Source: JBCAWW01 sp039024315
GTDB taxonomy: Bacteria; Bacteroidota; Bacteroidia; J057
Assembly: GCA_039024315.1 (NCBI GenBank)
Contig: JBCCQN010000229.1
Span: 1-12,780 of the forward strand
DNA: 12,780 nt
Direction of reading: 5' to 3'
Shown in pieces: positions 12,019 through 12,780 of this stretch. The notes beneath the pieces are model-generated. The model had not been told where the DNA came from. It was given only the letters and a program-made list of their open reading frames with translations, and searched no databases. Position numbers and translations under genes: made by a program. Positions within the stretch are counted from its first letter, which is position 1; each line of letters opens with the position of its first letter.

Positions 12019-12780
12019 ATGCAACTGACAAGTCTGGAAATATTTGGTTTTAAAAGCTTCGCTGAACGTACAAAGTTTGTCTTCGACCAAGGGATTACGG
12101 GCATCGTGGGCCCCAACGGTTGTGGCAAATCCAACGTAGTGGATTCGATCCGTTGGGTACTCGGTGAGCAAAAAACCAAAAATCTGCGCTCAGATAAGAT
12201 GGAGAATATCATTTTCAATGGCACGAAAAGTCGCCGAAAATCAAATGTCGCAGAAGTTAGCCTAACCTTCGAAAACACTAAAAACATCCTGCCTACCGAA
12301 TATAGTACGGTTACCATTACCCGTAAGTTGTATCGTAGTGGGGAGAGTGAATATATGCTCAATGGCGTCAGCTGCCGCCTCAAGGACATCCACAACCTAT
12401 TTATGGATACTGGGGTGAGCTCAGATTCCTATGCCATCATTGAACTGAAGATGGTGGACGAAATCCTCACCAACAAGCATGGTGAGCGTCGTAAGTTCTT
12501 CGAAGAAGCCTCTGGTATCTCAAAGTATAAGATTCGTAAGCGTCAGACACTCAAACGTCTAAAGGACACAGATGATGATCTCGAAAGGGTAGAGGACTTA
12601 CTTTTTGAGATCAACAAAAACCTCAAGTCGCTCGAAAAACAGGCAACTAGGACCCAGAAGTATTTCGAAATCAAGGAAACATATAAAACCTTGAGCTCTC
12701 AATATGCTTTCCTCTCGATGAAAACCATCCGTGAGGAACAGGCACAGATCCAAGTGCTTGAGACTAATCTCTCCGACCAA
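12019..12780 (+). CDS. smc: Chromosome segregation ATPase SMC, N-terminal part (cut by window edge)
   Basis: The first 254 residues of SMC are present. SMC forms the long-armed dimeric ATPase of the condensin-like complex (with ScpA and ScpB) that organises and separates the chromosome. The start MQLTSLEIFGFKSFAERTKF is typical. The Walker A motif GPNGCGKSN is at about residues 28-36. Next come VDSIRWVLGEQ, then MDTGVSSDSYAIIEL and FFEEASGISKYK, as expected for bacterial SMC. The coiled coil begins after about residue 170. The hinge, signature motif and Walker B lie beyond the right edge. A TAG stop at 12010-12012 in the same frame makes ATG 12019 the first possible start. Confidence 0.95.
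   Translation, partial: MQLTSLEIFGFKSFAERTKFVFDQGITGIVGPNGCGKSNVVDSIRWVLGEQKTKNLRSDKMENIIFNGTKSRRKSNVAEVSLTFENTKNILPTEYSTVTITRKLYRSGESEYMLNGVSCRLKDIHNLFMDTGVSSDSYAIIELKMVDEILTNKHGERRKFFEEASGISKYKIRKRQTLKRLKDTDDDLERVEDLLFEINKNLKSLEKQATRTQKYFEIKETYKTLSSQYAFLSMKTIREEQAQIQVLETNLSDQ

Noticed and set aside
12009..12395. Minus-strand frame of 128 codons
   Set aside because: It lies opposite the well-supported smc gene.
1..12780. CRISPR array, insertion sequence or prophage
   Set aside because: There are no regularly spaced direct repeats and no transposase, integrase or phage structural genes on either strand.

Overview
The window looks like a chromosomal segment from a member of the Bacteroidota, possibly a Saprospira/Lewinella-like lineage; the phylum is fairly sure and anything finer is a guess. 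The signs are an outer-membrane beta-barrel receptor with an N-terminal carboxypeptidase-regulatory-like domain, a DUF2027-type Smr protein, a DUF2141 protein, an HNH protein of the type common in this phylum, and few Shine-Dalgarno sequences. I see no phage, plasmid, insertion sequence or CRISPR array.

Left part (1-1970, minus strand): three tightly packed genes read leftward, an HNH protein, a GNAT acetyltransferase and the first 203 codons of an RtcB-family RNA ligase that runs off the left edge. Upstream of them is a 60-residue protein resembling the L7/L12 C-terminal domain, closed by its own strong intrinsic terminator.

Gene-poor part (1970-3427): about 1.4 kb with at most one doubtful small ORF. 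It holds an odd tRNA-Asp(GTC)-like gene on the minus strand, a strong minus-strand intrinsic terminator preceded by a self-complementary stretch that may be an unidentified small RNA, and a string of compact hairpins.

Central plus-strand part (3428-5870): a Smr/DUF2027 protein overlaps (ATGA) a secreted protein that may be a distant GldN relative. A second secreted protein of unknown function follows. A 333-base intergenic region then carries repeats and a 34-base perfect palindrome acting as a two-way terminator between convergent genes.

Central minus-strand part (6204-11295): a membrane-anchored subtilisin-like protease, a 71-residue small protein, a DUF2141 secreted protein and an 837-residue outer-membrane receptor. 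Each appears to be its own unit, because hairpin terminators lie between most of them.

Right part (11296-12780): an intergenic cluster of five palindromes, a small single-pass membrane protein (minus) and, divergent from it by only 29 bases, the N-terminal part of the chromosome-segregation ATPase SMC (plus), cut by the right edge.

The most interesting unexplained signal is a family of at least nine short dispersed repeats. Each is a 4-bp stem with a 3-base loop followed by AACGCT or a close variant. All are intergenic and occur in both orientations. A second motif, AAGTG..TGATAATCAG or similar, accompanies three of them.
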